From assembly GCF_900101885.1 (NCBI RefSeq), contig NZ_FNAN01000022.1, positions 94,006 through 158,005 of the forward strand: a stretch of DNA of 64,000 bases, given 5' to 3'. Shown here piece by piece: positions 44,933-53,117 of this stretch. This DNA comes from Dyadobacter soli. GTDB taxonomy: Bacteria; Bacteroidota; Bacteroidia; Cytophagales; Spirosomataceae. The translations under genes and the position numbers were made by a program. Under the pieces are notes generated by a model. The model worked only from the letters and a program-made list of their open reading frames with translations, made no database searches and had not been told where the DNA came from. Position 1 is the stretch's first letter; each line of letters opens with the position of its first letter.

Positions 44933-44943
44933 AAGGCCTTGCG

Positions 44944-45324
44944 TTACGGCTTTGGCGGGCCGGTAGGGTTCATGTTCGGCATATTCTCCAGAGTAGGTAT
45001 CAGCGCATTGTCCCAGGTGAGCTTCGGGTCGATGATGTCCCAAAGTGGCTGGTAACGGTTAAAATCCTCCTCATTGAATTGCGCCAACAGCTCGATGTAA
45101 AGAAAGAAGATCGGTGGATTCAATGGTGGAGAAGGGATTTGCGGATCCTCGGGGTCGTCCGGAACTATCCCGAGTGTGGTACCGGGAATAGCAAAGAAGA
45201 TGGGTTCGGTACCGGGGAAAGGGATCCCGTCCTGGCCACATATGGAGAGGGTAAGGCGGCCGTCCGGCGCAATGCCCATTTTGGCAGGGCCTTTTAAAAA
45301 AACGTACTTTACTGTTTCTGACAT
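44944..45324 (-). CDS. Small protein 1 of the duplicated two-component locus
   Basis: 126 aa, no signal peptide, no recognised domain. It is proline-rich in the middle (VPDDPEDPQIPSPPLNPP) and at the end (NPTGPPKP). The segment AQFNEEDFNRYQPLW resembles AAFNEEWFNHH in small protein 2. It starts 29 nt after the receiver-only regulator, just as small protein 2 follows the full regulator by 28 nt. The shared position suggests a joint origin and a role tied to the signalling pair or its ligand; the function is unknown. Confidence 0.65.
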   Translation of the reverse strand: MSETVKYVFLKGPAKMGIAPDGRLTLSICGQDGIPFPGTEPIFFAIPGTTLGIVPDDPEDPQIPSPPLNPPIFFLYIELLAQFNEEDFNRYQPLWDIIDPKLTWDNALIPTLENMPNMNPTGPPKP

Positions 45325-45353
45325 GGTTTGAATTGTAGTTAAAAATGAGAGGA

Positions 45354-45773
45354 TTATTTAATTGGATCATTCGCGAGCAGTGTCAGTACTTCCGGACTGT
45401 AAAACTTATTGCCGGAGACAATCATGTTCATAGCCGTTTCAAGTTCACCACGATCTGCATTCTTCAAAAGGTAACCGTCCACTCCGGCATGCATTGCCTC
45501 CTTAATGGTCTCTATCTGATCAGAAGCCGTCAGCAGACAGATCTTAACGGTTGGGAAAAGCTCCTTCAATCGTAATGTCAGTTCTATGCCATCCATGACC
45601 GGCATTTGCAAATCGGAAACAACCAAATCGATAGTAGGATCTGATTCCAATGCATCCAATACCTGCTGACCATTGGTGTGTTGTGATATGATTTCTACTC
45701 CTCCAAAACTAGATACCAGGCCTGCCAGGCTTCCCAACAATGTCATGTTGTCGTCGGCTATAAGAATGCGCAT
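45354..45773 (-). CDS. Receiver-only response regulator (NarL-type receiver without HTH)
   Basis: 139 aa. A complete receiver domain with acidic pocket ADD (6-8), phospho-acceptor Asp54 in VVSDLQMPVMDG, Thr in LLTASDQ and Lys in YLLKNAD. It is closely similar to the receiver of the regulator at 46253 but ends at TLLANDPIK, where that protein continues into a linker and LuxR-type HTH. The downstream DNA shows no remnant of the HTH, so the stop looks settled. It could be a phosphate sink, a competitor for the kinases, or the result of truncation after duplication. Confidence 0.9.
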   Translation of the reverse strand: MRILIADDNMTLLGSLAGLVSSFGGVEIISQHTNGQQVLDALESDPTIDLVVSDLQMPVMDGIELTLRLKELFPTVKICLLTASDQIETIKEAMHAGVDGYLLKNADRGELETAMNMIVSGNKFYSPEVLTLLANDPIK

Positions 45774-46252
45774 ATGATGATTGGTACTGGCAATTAATTC
45801 AGCCTGAAATTCGAAATCCGGCCAGGCGTCTACATGTCAGCATGGTTTAGTTGGATGTTAATTACAGTTATCGCTATTGATATTCATATTTGTTAATCGA
45901 ACAATGGGCACTATATATTCATCAGGCTAGCTGAACCCCTCTTTCTCCGTGAACATTACAAAGGTGTGCAATTAACTGGCTGGCTAAAATCCCCGGTTCT
46001 TACGATTTTGTATCCTATAATTTTAGGATTGAAAGGTGCACGAACGCCTTACTGGTCGACAATGATTGTCGTCTGTAAATTATTTGTTAAAAATCACCGC
46101 TGGCGTGATATAGCATGGAGAGATTCGGAGAGAAATATGCTTTATTTGTTGAAAACCCACTATTTATTAAAACCGGTATTTCGAAGCTTATTTTGATGAG
46201 CTTCCTGATATGCCATTCATAAGGTTGTAATATTTAATCCCTCAAAGCACCC
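45774..46252. other. Central intergenic region between the divergent regulators
   Basis: 479 AT-rich nt forming the axis of the mirror-image locus. It holds palindrome B (46011-46030). No ORF with coding character was found; the region may hold the divergent promoters of both regulators. Confidence 0.5.
46011..46030 (+). promoter_or_regulatory. Palindromic operator B, at the centre of the locus
   Basis: TATCCT-N8-AGGATT, preceded by TACGATTTTG. It matches site A over about 27 of 30 positions and shares CGATTTT-x-TATCCTATAATT with site C read in the kinase direction. It lies 223 nt before the regulator start and 237 nt before the receiver-only gene. Confidence 0.65.
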
Positions 46253-46894
46253 ATGCGAATTTTAATAGCCGAAGATCACAGAATTGTGCTCGACAGTCTC
46301 TACCTGCTTTTGTCAAGCATGAAAGGAGTGGAAGTTGTGTCCAAGCATACAAACGGGCGGCAGGTATTGACGGCCCTGGAAGTAGAACCGGGCATCGACC
46401 TGGTTGTTTCCGACCTGCAAATGCCGATCATGGGCGGTATTGAATTGACCCTCAAAATGAGAGAGCGTTTTCCCCACGTAAAAATATGTTTGCTCACGGT
46501 AGCCGACCAACCCGATGCAATCAAGGAAGCCATTCGTGCAGGAGCTGATGGATATGTCCTTAAAAGTGCTGACCGCGATGAACTGGAAACTTCGATCAAT
46601 ATGATTATGAACGGCACCCGATTTTACAGCGAGAAAGTGCTTATGACACTCGCAAATGAAGCCACCCTCGACTTCGCCATGGAAGTCGATAAGCCGCAGC
46701 AAATATCCATTACAAAACGGGAGCTGGAAGTGTTGAAACTGATCGCCCAGGAATACTCCGGAACGCAAATCGCTGAGAAGTTATTTATTGGGCCCACCAC
46801 TGTTGAAACGCACCGTAAACATCTTATGCAAAAGCTTGGAGTACAGTCTACTATCGGACTGGTTAAATATGCATTGAAGTTTCATATCATATAA
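46253..46894 (+). CDS. NarL/LuxR-family response regulator
   Basis: A 213-aa DNA-binding regulator. The receiver domain has Glu7-Asp8, phospho-acceptor Asp54 (VVSDLQMPIMGG), Thr82 in LLTVADQ and Lys104 in YVLKSAD. The C-terminal LuxR-type HTH (about 148-210) reads ITKRELEVLKLIAQEYSGTQIAEKL followed by TVETHRKHLMQKLGVQSTIGLVKYAL. It is the natural partner of HK1 and HK2 and the best candidate to bind the three palindromes. Small gene 2 follows by 28 nt. Confidence 0.95.
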   Translation: MRILIAEDHRIVLDSLYLLLSSMKGVEVVSKHTNGRQVLTALEVEPGIDLVVSDLQMPIMGGIELTLKMRERFPHVKICLLTVADQPDAIKEAIRAGADGYVLKSADRDELETSINMIMNGTRFYSEKVLMTLANEATLDFAMEVDKPQQISITKRELEVLKLIAQEYSGTQIAEKLFIGPTTVETHRKHLMQKLGVQSTIGLVKYALKFHII

Positions 46895-46922
46895 CCATTG
46901 TTCACTTTAACCCTACTCGATT

Positions 46923-47237
46923 ATGGCGAAGTACAGGTACCTAACTTTGAATTGTGAAGCACAAGTCAATAAGCAGCCCAATGGAATGATCGAAGTCGTG
47001 ATCCTGGATCCGAGTGTGAATCCGTTAAAGAAGGCGCTACGCTTTGAAGATCCTCTTGACAGCTTAGTAGAAACTCCGGGATCTAACGTAATCCAAATGG
47101 TCGCTGCATTCAACGAAGAATGGTTCAACCATCACACAACCGTGGACAAATTCGAATTCCGCGACGCTGACACGGGGCTACCTATTACGAAGTTTTCTCA
47201 ACTCAAACCCCCTGGTATGGATCCTGTAAGGCCTTAA
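46923..47237 (+). CDS. Small protein 2 of the duplicated two-component locus
   Basis: 104 aa, soluble, no known domain. Predicted beta strands at the start (YRYLTLNCEAQVN, MIEVVILDPSV), then NVIQMVAAFNEEWFNHH, which parallels small protein 1, and a Pro-rich end (LKPPGMDPVRP) like that of small protein 1. It is convergent with HK2, with a 15-nt gap between stops, mirroring the 11-nt gap between HK1 and small gene 1. Confidence 0.65.
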   Translation: MAKYRYLTLNCEAQVNKQPNGMIEVVILDPSVNPLKKALRFEDPLDSLVETPGSNVIQMVAAFNEEWFNHHTTVDKFEFRDADTGLPITKFSQLKPPGMDPVRP

Positions 47238-47252
47238 TTGTGAAGTCCAAGC

Positions 47253-49127
47253 CTATCCATTTTTCAAGCCGACTTTGTTCCCATTGACGTGAACTGCTTC
47301 AATGGGAATTTTTATATCCATGCGTGTGCCCCCGTTATCTCCCGGACCCGCATCTAAATATCCTCCAAGAGATTCAAGGCGGGTATAGATGTTTTGCAAT
47401 CCCACGCCTTGCTTTTGTTCGTGCTGCCCAAGCCCGATTCCATTATCAGTTACCGAAAGATCGACTCCCGCATCCGTACGGGTCAATTGAATGGCAACAA
47501 AATCCGCCTCGGCATGTTTGACAACATTATTAACCAGCTCGAACGCGATACTATACAGGTTATACTCAATCTCGGGAGGAAGGCGTTCATTCAGACCGGC
47601 AATATTCAATGAAAATTCGAGCGGCAGGTTTTGATTCAGCCGGTCGATGAGTTTTTTAAGCGCTACCGGAAGCCCTTCCTTTTCCAGTTCAGCCGGAAGT
47701 ATATTGTGCGAAATGTTACGCACTTCGGCATAAGCGTTTTGGATAAGGTGTTTCACATTCTGATACACAGATTGCTCCGGCGCGGTGAGACTTTGCGGGT
47801 TGAGGGATTGCACACTCATATTCACGGCACTTAGCAAGCCACTCAGGTTGTCGTGCAGTTCCAGGGCCACCCGCTTGCGTTCAATCGTTTGCCCTTTAAA
47901 AAGTGCGGCCTTTATTTCAGCGTTTTTTCTTTCGAGTTCACGGTTCTTGCCTTGAAGCCTCCTATTGTGCCACACCAGCAAGCAGGCGATCAGCACGATG
48001 ACCGAAAGTCCGTAAAAAAGCAGATTCCGACTCTGGGCCAGGCGTTGGTTTTCGTTTGTTTTCGCCATTAGTTGAACCTGCTGGGCAAGCAGGTTCGTTT
48101 TTCGGGCATTTTCATATTGCTCCTGCATCGCCTCGATCCGCTGTTCATTTTTCTCCCTTAGTAAACTGTCTTTTAGAGACACGTATCGCTCAAAGGCCAG
48201 AAGTGATTGTGCCGGCATTTTGAGTTTGCTGTAAATAGCATACAATTTTTCGTACGACTCGGTCTCGATGCCCGTATTCTTCACGCTAATAGCCATTCTC
48301 CGGGCTTTATCGATATAGAATGAAGCCTGTTTCCATTTGCCCTGCCGCATATAAATGTCCCCGATGTTGATCAGGATATTGCCTTCAAGTTCGACACTAC
48401 CCGTTTTTTGGGCTATTCCGAGTGCATTCTTGTGATATTGTATGGCCATGGGTATGTCACCCAATTCTTTATAGACCAATCCGATCGCATGTAGGCCATG
48501 TGACTCATACCACCGATCATAGGGTTTAACTCTGGCAAGATGATACATCGCCGTATTGACTTTCAGCGCATCATCCAATCGGCGCATTTTGCGATAAACC
48601 ACTCCCTGGACATTCAACAATGATAACCGCTCCCAGTAAGACATGGAATCGGGGAGGGTATTCAGGACTCTCAATCCGAGTTCGCAGCTACTCAATGCTC
48701 TGCTGTTCTGATTAAGGCGACTATAAGCGTGCGCGAGACCTCCGTATGCCGCTGCCACCGACTTGTATTCTTTCAGTTTTTCAGCAAGAGACAATGCCTT
48801 ATAATAGAAGCGGATACTTTGATAGAATTCACTTTTGATCTGGTACAAAACCCCTGTGTACTGGTGGGCATAAATCATCTCCTTTTCCAAGCCCCTTTCA
48901 TCACAATGCTTTATAACAAGGTCGCGGTAATAAAAGGCGGAATCGACATTGGTATCGGCATAAAACCTCATCATGTCTTTGAGTATGCGAAACTGAACCG
49001 TATCCCTGCTATACCCGGCGGGCAAGGAATGAACTCTTACCAATTCTGCTTTCAGATCATGCAATCTCGACGGCTGAGAAAACGCCGGAGGAGCAAGCAA
49101 AGCAAGCAGAAGTAGCAGTTTTTTCAT
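47253..49127 (-). CDS. TPR-containing sensor histidine kinase HK2, paralogue of HK1
   Basis: 624 aa from the ATG at 49127; a longer frame with a TTG start adds 14 residues before a perfect signal peptide and is rejected. Order: signal peptide (1-17), exported TPR region (about 60-340), TM (369-388), coiled coil, HisKA_3 with His425 in RVALELHDNLSGLLSAVN, HATPase with VNNVVKHA and DNGIGL. The coiled coil is about 30 residues shorter than in HK1, as it lacks the ALLEIAREELADVNKTLETR-type stretch. Operator C lies 55 nt upstream. HK1 and HK2 probably arose by inverted duplication and may sense related signals. Confidence 0.93.
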   Translation of the reverse strand: MKKLLLLLALLAPPAFSQPSRLHDLKAELVRVHSLPAGYSRDTVQFRILKDMMRFYADTNVDSAFYYRDLVIKHCDERGLEKEMIYAHQYTGVLYQIKSEFYQSIRFYYKALSLAEKLKEYKSVAAAYGGLAHAYSRLNQNSRALSSCELGLRVLNTLPDSMSYWERLSLLNVQGVVYRKMRRLDDALKVNTAMYHLARVKPYDRWYESHGLHAIGLVYKELGDIPMAIQYHKNALGIAQKTGSVELEGNILINIGDIYMRQGKWKQASFYIDKARRMAISVKNTGIETESYEKLYAIYSKLKMPAQSLLAFERYVSLKDSLLREKNEQRIEAMQEQYENARKTNLLAQQVQLMAKTNENQRLAQSRNLLFYGLSVIVLIACLLVWHNRRLQGKNRELERKNAEIKAALFKGQTIERKRVALELHDNLSGLLSAVNMSVQSLNPQSLTAPEQSVYQNVKHLIQNAYAEVRNISHNILPAELEKEGLPVALKKLIDRLNQNLPLEFSLNIAGLNERLPPEIEYNLYSIAFELVNNVVKHAEADFVAIQLTRTDAGVDLSVTDNGIGLGQHEQKQGVGLQNIYTRLESLGGYLDAGPGDNGGTRMDIKIPIEAVHVNGNKVGLKNG

Positions 49128-49181
49128 GAAAGGAAGGTTTTTTACTAAGTTACGGAATCTTCTTTCCATTTCGCCGGGGAA

Positions 49182-49201
49182 TATCCTCTAATTATAGGAT
49201 A
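49182..49201 (-). promoter_or_regulatory. Palindromic operator C, upstream of HK2
   Basis: TATCCT-N8-AGGATA. Read in the HK2 direction it is preceded by GCGATTTTT and lies 55 nt before the HK2 ATG, the same spacing as site A and HK1. Confidence 0.7.
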
Positions 49202-49476
49202 AAAAATCGCTATAAACAGGTATTTCTCTGAGCCTTATTCTTGGAGACCTTTGAAGTAGTTGAAGCCGTTTGTCGAGCAGACTTATCCAAATGGTGCTAG
49301 CGAAAGGTTATCGCTATTATAAACAGATTATCATCGTTGGCAGGCAGTTTGCAAAGGATGAAACCCCATCGTACAGGCATGGTGGTTCAGTCGGTTTTTG
49401 CGCTGTCGATTAAAGAACACCTGGGAGGCCGAAAACAGGATCAAGAGTAGGCTAGTTTTATAACCTTTTAAAGAAA
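49202..49476. other. Intergenic region before the DyP gene, with a direct repeat
   Basis: 275 nt. ATCGCTATAAACAG at 49206-49219 recurs as ATCGCTATTATAAACAG at 49310-49326, with a 3-nt insertion. A 30-codon frame at 49358-49450 is probably chance. The DyP promoter must lie here, but I see no consensus pair. Confidence 0.4.
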
Positions 49477-50886
49477 ATGTCAACCAGAATTCCATCAACT
49501 GACCCTATTTTAGACAATATCCAGGCAAATATCTTAAAAGGTCATGGAAGAGATTTTGCTCATCATCTTTTCTTTCAATTCAAAACAAATACTTCTGCGA
49601 AAGCCAAGGACTGGATAGGTTCCTTTGCTTGGACTACGGCTAAGAAGCAACTACTTGGAACAGAATTATTTAAGGCTGGTAAAATTACTGACGGAGGACC
49701 TGTTTTTACTTTATCACTATCATCTACCGGATATGACAAACTGGGATTGGCGTCTTCGAAACCTTTCGGCGGTAGCTTTGCCAACGGAATGAAAGCAAGT
49801 GCAGGGCTACTCGGGGACGATATTTCAATATGGGATGAAGGATTTAAAGATTCGGTAGATATGATGATCCTCGTCGCTGACGACGACAGTAAGAAAGTAA
49901 AAGCTCTGGCTGATGATATCGTTGCGCAGGTGACGGTATTTGCCCGGCTGCTCGTAAATCAAAGAGGGAATGTGTTGAAAATGAAAGGTGGGAGCGGTAT
50001 CGAACATTTTGGTTACGCCGATGGAATAAGCCAGCCGCTCTTTTTGGAAGAAGATGTCGCAAATCAACCTAGTACTGTTGAATGGAATGACGAAACAGAT
50101 ACGGCCCGTTTGCTGGTAGCTGATTTCGAATCTGATCCAAATTGTTTTGGCAGCTTCCTGGTATTTAGAAAACTGGAACAAAATGTGAAGGCCTTTAAAG
50201 ATGCGGAGGGCGATAATCCCCCGATTCCTACTGTTCTCCCTGTGGTACAGGACGTTGATGGAAAACCTAATTCAGAATTGGCTGGGGCAATGCTTGTTGG
50301 AAGATTTGAAAATGGTACCCCGACGGTTAAGAGCAGTATCGAATTAAACCCGAATCCGTTTAGTGTAACAAACGATTTCGACTACCGCGACGATTTGCCT
50401 GCTCTGAAATGCCCGTTTCACTCGCACATAAGGTTGATGAATCCAAGAAACGGAGATACGGACGCTGGTGACGTATCTGAGCAACGAATTACGAGACGTG
50501 GAATGCCGTATGACGATGTCAAAAGAATTCCGGAAGATAGGATTACCACCATTTCCGATGACCTATTAGACGGTTCTCAACCGGAAAAAGGCGTGGGTTT
50601 ATTATTCATGTGTTATCAGAATAATATTGAATTGCAGTTCGAAATCATACAAGGTTTTTGGGCAAATCTCGGTCAAATCAAAACACATATTATTGGGGCA
50701 GAGGATAGCTTAATTGGTCAGGGAGCAAACCCGCCGAAAACCCTGCCGAAGCAATGGGGACAACCTGCACAATCCAGTTCATTCTCTTTTCATGGATTTG
50801 TGAAGAATAGGGGAGGGGAGTATTTCTTTACGCCTAGTATATGCTTCTTACGGAAACTCCGGACTGATCAAAATTTGGCTCAGTAA
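49477..50886 (+). CDS. DyP-type haem peroxidase
   Basis: A dye-decolourising peroxidase, 469 aa, which uses H2O2 to oxidise organic substrates. The family motif GxxDG is present as FGYADGISQP with catalytic Asp182. The proximal haem region is CPFHSHIRLMNPR (His315/317) and the distal Arg lies in ITRRGMPYD (about 340). The start DNIQANILKGHGRDFAHHLFFQF is that of long, fungal-like DyPs. No Tat signal and no encapsulin cargo tag were seen, so it is presumably cytoplasmic. It is the first gene of the right wing, divergent from HK2. Confidence 0.92.
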   Translation: MSTRIPSTDPILDNIQANILKGHGRDFAHHLFFQFKTNTSAKAKDWIGSFAWTTAKKQLLGTELFKAGKITDGGPVFTLSLSSTGYDKLGLASSKPFGGSFANGMKASAGLLGDDISIWDEGFKDSVDMMILVADDDSKKVKALADDIVAQVTVFARLLVNQRGNVLKMKGGSGIEHFGYADGISQPLFLEEDVANQPSTVEWNDETDTARLLVADFESDPNCFGSFLVFRKLEQNVKAFKDAEGDNPPIPTVLPVVQDVDGKPNSELAGAMLVGRFENGTPTVKSSIELNPNPFSVTNDFDYRDDLPALKCPFHSHIRLMNPRNGDTDAGDVSEQRITRRGMPYDDVKRIPEDRITTISDDLLDGSQPEKGVGLLFMCYQNNIELQFEIIQGFWANLGQIKTHIIGAEDSLIGQGANPPKTLPKQWGQPAQSSSFSFHGFVKNRGGEYFFTPSICFLRKLRTDQNLAQ

Positions 50887-50937
50887 TATTTGATTAATCA
50901 ATATCAAAGTAATCCATAATTATTAAATCCAAAAAAC

Positions 50938-51264
50938 ATGAGCAGAGAAATTTCATATCCGATAACAAAGCACTGCCTGGTAATGATGAATGGAGGATTT
51001 GGCTGGATCCAATTGCGAACAGGAAATAAAGACGCGGGGTATATTTATTTCGAATCGGATCCAAACGACAAGAAAGACCGATTCGGAGGACCAGATGACC
51101 ACCCTTACATTGTTACGCATCTGCCAATGAGTATGTGGAATGCAGTCCTAACCACGCTCAGATCCGAACAAGGAATATGTATACGAGGCTTCGACAGTGG
51201 CGACGGAAACGTCAGTGCCTTTTTATACACTTCCGGCGATGGATCATTCTTTGAAGGCGGGTAA
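50938..51264 (+). CDS. Small hypothetical protein downstream of DyP
   Basis: 108 aa, no known domain. Its glycine-rich, aromatic strands (CLVMMNGGFGWIQLRTGNKDAGYIYF, ICIRGFDSGDGNVSAFLYTSGDGSFF) suggest a small beta-sandwich. No signal peptide. It follows DyP by 51 nt, is co-oriented, and is probably co-transcribed. Confidence 0.65.
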   Translation: MSREISYPITKHCLVMMNGGFGWIQLRTGNKDAGYIYFESDPNDKKDRFGGPDDHPYIVTHLPMSMWNAVLTTLRSEQGICIRGFDSGDGNVSAFLYTSGDGSFFEGG

Positions 51265-51328
51265 GTTAATGTAGATACTAATTAGTTGTCTCCGAATATA
51301 GAAAGTGTAACCGTAAACCTCATTAACT

Positions 51329-51700
51329 ATGCCACGTGTAAAAGTTACCTACGAGCTCACAATCGCGGACGGATTCATTGACATCATTAGTGTCATTTTC
51401 GATGATACCGCTGTTGTAGATTTAGAAAATGAGAAAGTAAGCCCTCCGCCTCCAAATTATAAAAGTAAGGGTCAGTCTGACTACCAGATATTCCCGGACA
51501 ATCAGTTCGCAAATATCAAGGTAGTTGCAGGAGGTACGCCCGGTTTTAGGTGGTCCATGAGGGTTACTTTCACTATTTTAAATGCAAGTTTACAGCCAGT
51601 TGGACAACCATTTTCACCAGACACTACCATTGAGGGTGTAGCAGATCAGAACGGAAATGCCAATTTTAATAAATCAGTTTTATGGAAAAAACTGCCATGA
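51329..51700 (+). CDS. Small beta-rich hypothetical protein
   Basis: 123 aa, not recognised. It reads like one beta-sandwich domain: VKVTYELTIADGFIDIISVIFDD, FANIKVVAGG, FRWSMRVTFTILNASLQPVGQPF. Its stop overlaps the preferred ATG of the next, outer-membrane, gene (ATGA at 51697-51700), so the two are translationally coupled. Confidence 0.68.
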   Translation: MPRVKVTYELTIADGFIDIISVIFDDTAVVDLENEKVSPPPPNYKSKGQSDYQIFPDNQFANIKVVAGGTPGFRWSMRVTFTILNASLQPVGQPFSPDTTIEGVADQNGNANFNKSVLWKKLP

Positions 51701-53022
51701 ACAGACTAACGATATCAATCCTCATTTTCAGTCTGAGCCAGTCGTGGTTGCATGCCCAGGTACTGGTTCAGGACGCGCAGGGCAAGACTTCGATCATGTA
51801 TCATGGCAATGCGGTGAACTTCGATATACTGCAAGCCAGGGCATCATTTTCCTACAATTCATTTTCGAATGAGCGGTACAAAAATAAGGACAGGAAGTTT
51901 TTTTGGGGAACGAGAGTCTCTGCGAGTAGTAAGAATGGAGTGTCCGGTATTATCAACCAGGGTAACATTGTTCCCGAAGGGGAGTTTAGTATTACACTAG
52001 GTATCACGAAGAACTACGGTGAGAATAATGAAAATATACAGTATATAACTGCTGTTAAAAAGCTAGAAAGAGATGTGCGAAAAAACGGAAAGATAAAAGA
52101 GGCCTTTCAGAAGCAATTGGAGGATTTCGGAAAAATCGATCCTGACATAGCTGCGAATGCGGCATTGCAGGCGAGTATTGATGGATTGATCAGCGGTGAA
52201 CCTTATGAATTACTAGTTCAAAAGATACGTGCACTTGGTGCGGCGAATGCTGCGTTAAATGGCAACATAACAATCCTGGCCAATAGTATCGAAAAACAGA
52301 TAGAGGATTTTAATAGAGAGACTCAATTTACACGAAAGGAAATAAACGTTCAGTGGGATCAAATAGAAAGGTCCTGGTGGAAAAACAGGGGATTGATCTA
52401 TGCTATTTTCGGAGGAACTGGTAGTGAATTCGTGCATCAACAGAATCCAAGTAGCCTGATTTATGACGAACGATTTAAAAAAGTTAATTTTCAGGGCTTG
52501 AAGGCGGGTGTTGGCTATAACTATCAATTAGGGGCGTCGCATATCTTCGGAGGGAACATTATAATTCAAAAATCGAATACATTTTCTGGATTAGACAGCG
52601 AGGAATTTACTTTTACAAATTCTACGGCTCTAAGTTCCGGAAAAATTGATGTGCAAGACGTATTTGTAGCTTATTCTGGTAAATATGATACTTACACGGA
52701 ACTTCCCATTAACGTTGATTATGCGACATTTATTACCGGATTCTCTGACGAGAAAAGCGTATTATCCTTAAATGCCTACACTCGCCACAAAATTTCTTTC
52801 AACCCAAGCATTTTCCCTACTACCACAAACATTGGAGGAGGAGCCTATTTTTTCAAAAATGATGGTGCATTCCTTGGTGGCATTTATTTCGAACTCGCGG
52901 ACCTGGCCAATAATATCGAAAAAAGGCAAGAGAATCCCATTCTGAAACCTTTTTACAATCGACTGTCCGTAGGAATTACAACCAAATTTACACTCAATTC
53001 CATCATTGCATACTTGCCATAG
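51697..53022 (+). CDS. Exported protein with central coiled coil and C-terminal outer-membrane-barrel-like strands
   Basis: 441 aa from the ATG at 51697, chosen because it overlaps the upstream stop and puts the signal peptide (LTISILIFSLSQSWLHAQ) at the very start; an ATG at 51682 is an alternative. After about 90 beta-rich residues comes a helical, coiled-coil-like segment (about 110-225, IQYITAVKKLERDVRKNGKIKEAF, ANSIEKQIEDFNRET), then amphipathic strands (VGYNYQLGASHIFGGNIII, INVDYATFITGF) ending in LSVGITTKFTLNSIIAYLP. It may be an outer-membrane protein with a helical periplasmic insert. A+T content looks higher than in the core genes. Confidence 0.7.
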   Translation: MNRLTISILIFSLSQSWLHAQVLVQDAQGKTSIMYHGNAVNFDILQARASFSYNSFSNERYKNKDRKFFWGTRVSASSKNGVSGIINQGNIVPEGEFSITLGITKNYGENNENIQYITAVKKLERDVRKNGKIKEAFQKQLEDFGKIDPDIAANAALQASIDGLISGEPYELLVQKIRALGAANAALNGNITILANSIEKQIEDFNRETQFTRKEINVQWDQIERSWWKNRGLIYAIFGGTGSEFVHQQNPSSLIYDERFKKVNFQGLKAGVGYNYQLGASHIFGGNIIIQKSNTFSGLDSEEFTFTNSTALSSGKIDVQDVFVAYSGKYDTYTELPINVDYATFITGFSDEKSVLSLNAYTRHKISFNPSIFPTTTNIGGGAYFFKNDGAFLGGIYFELADLANNIEKRQENPILKPFYNRLSVGITTKFTLNSIIAYLP

Positions 53023-53117
53023 GTTCGGCCTATCCGACCTAAGTTTCTATCGGAATGAATATTCCTTGTTACTCGCATTTGACGAATCCATAGTTTTTAA
53101 TTAAATGCAAAATCCCC

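Noticed and set aside
49358..49450. A 30-codon ORF (MKPHRTGMVVQSVF...) upstream of DyP
   Set aside because: Too short and without homology clues; it may be chance or a remnant of some other gene. Not reported as a gene.
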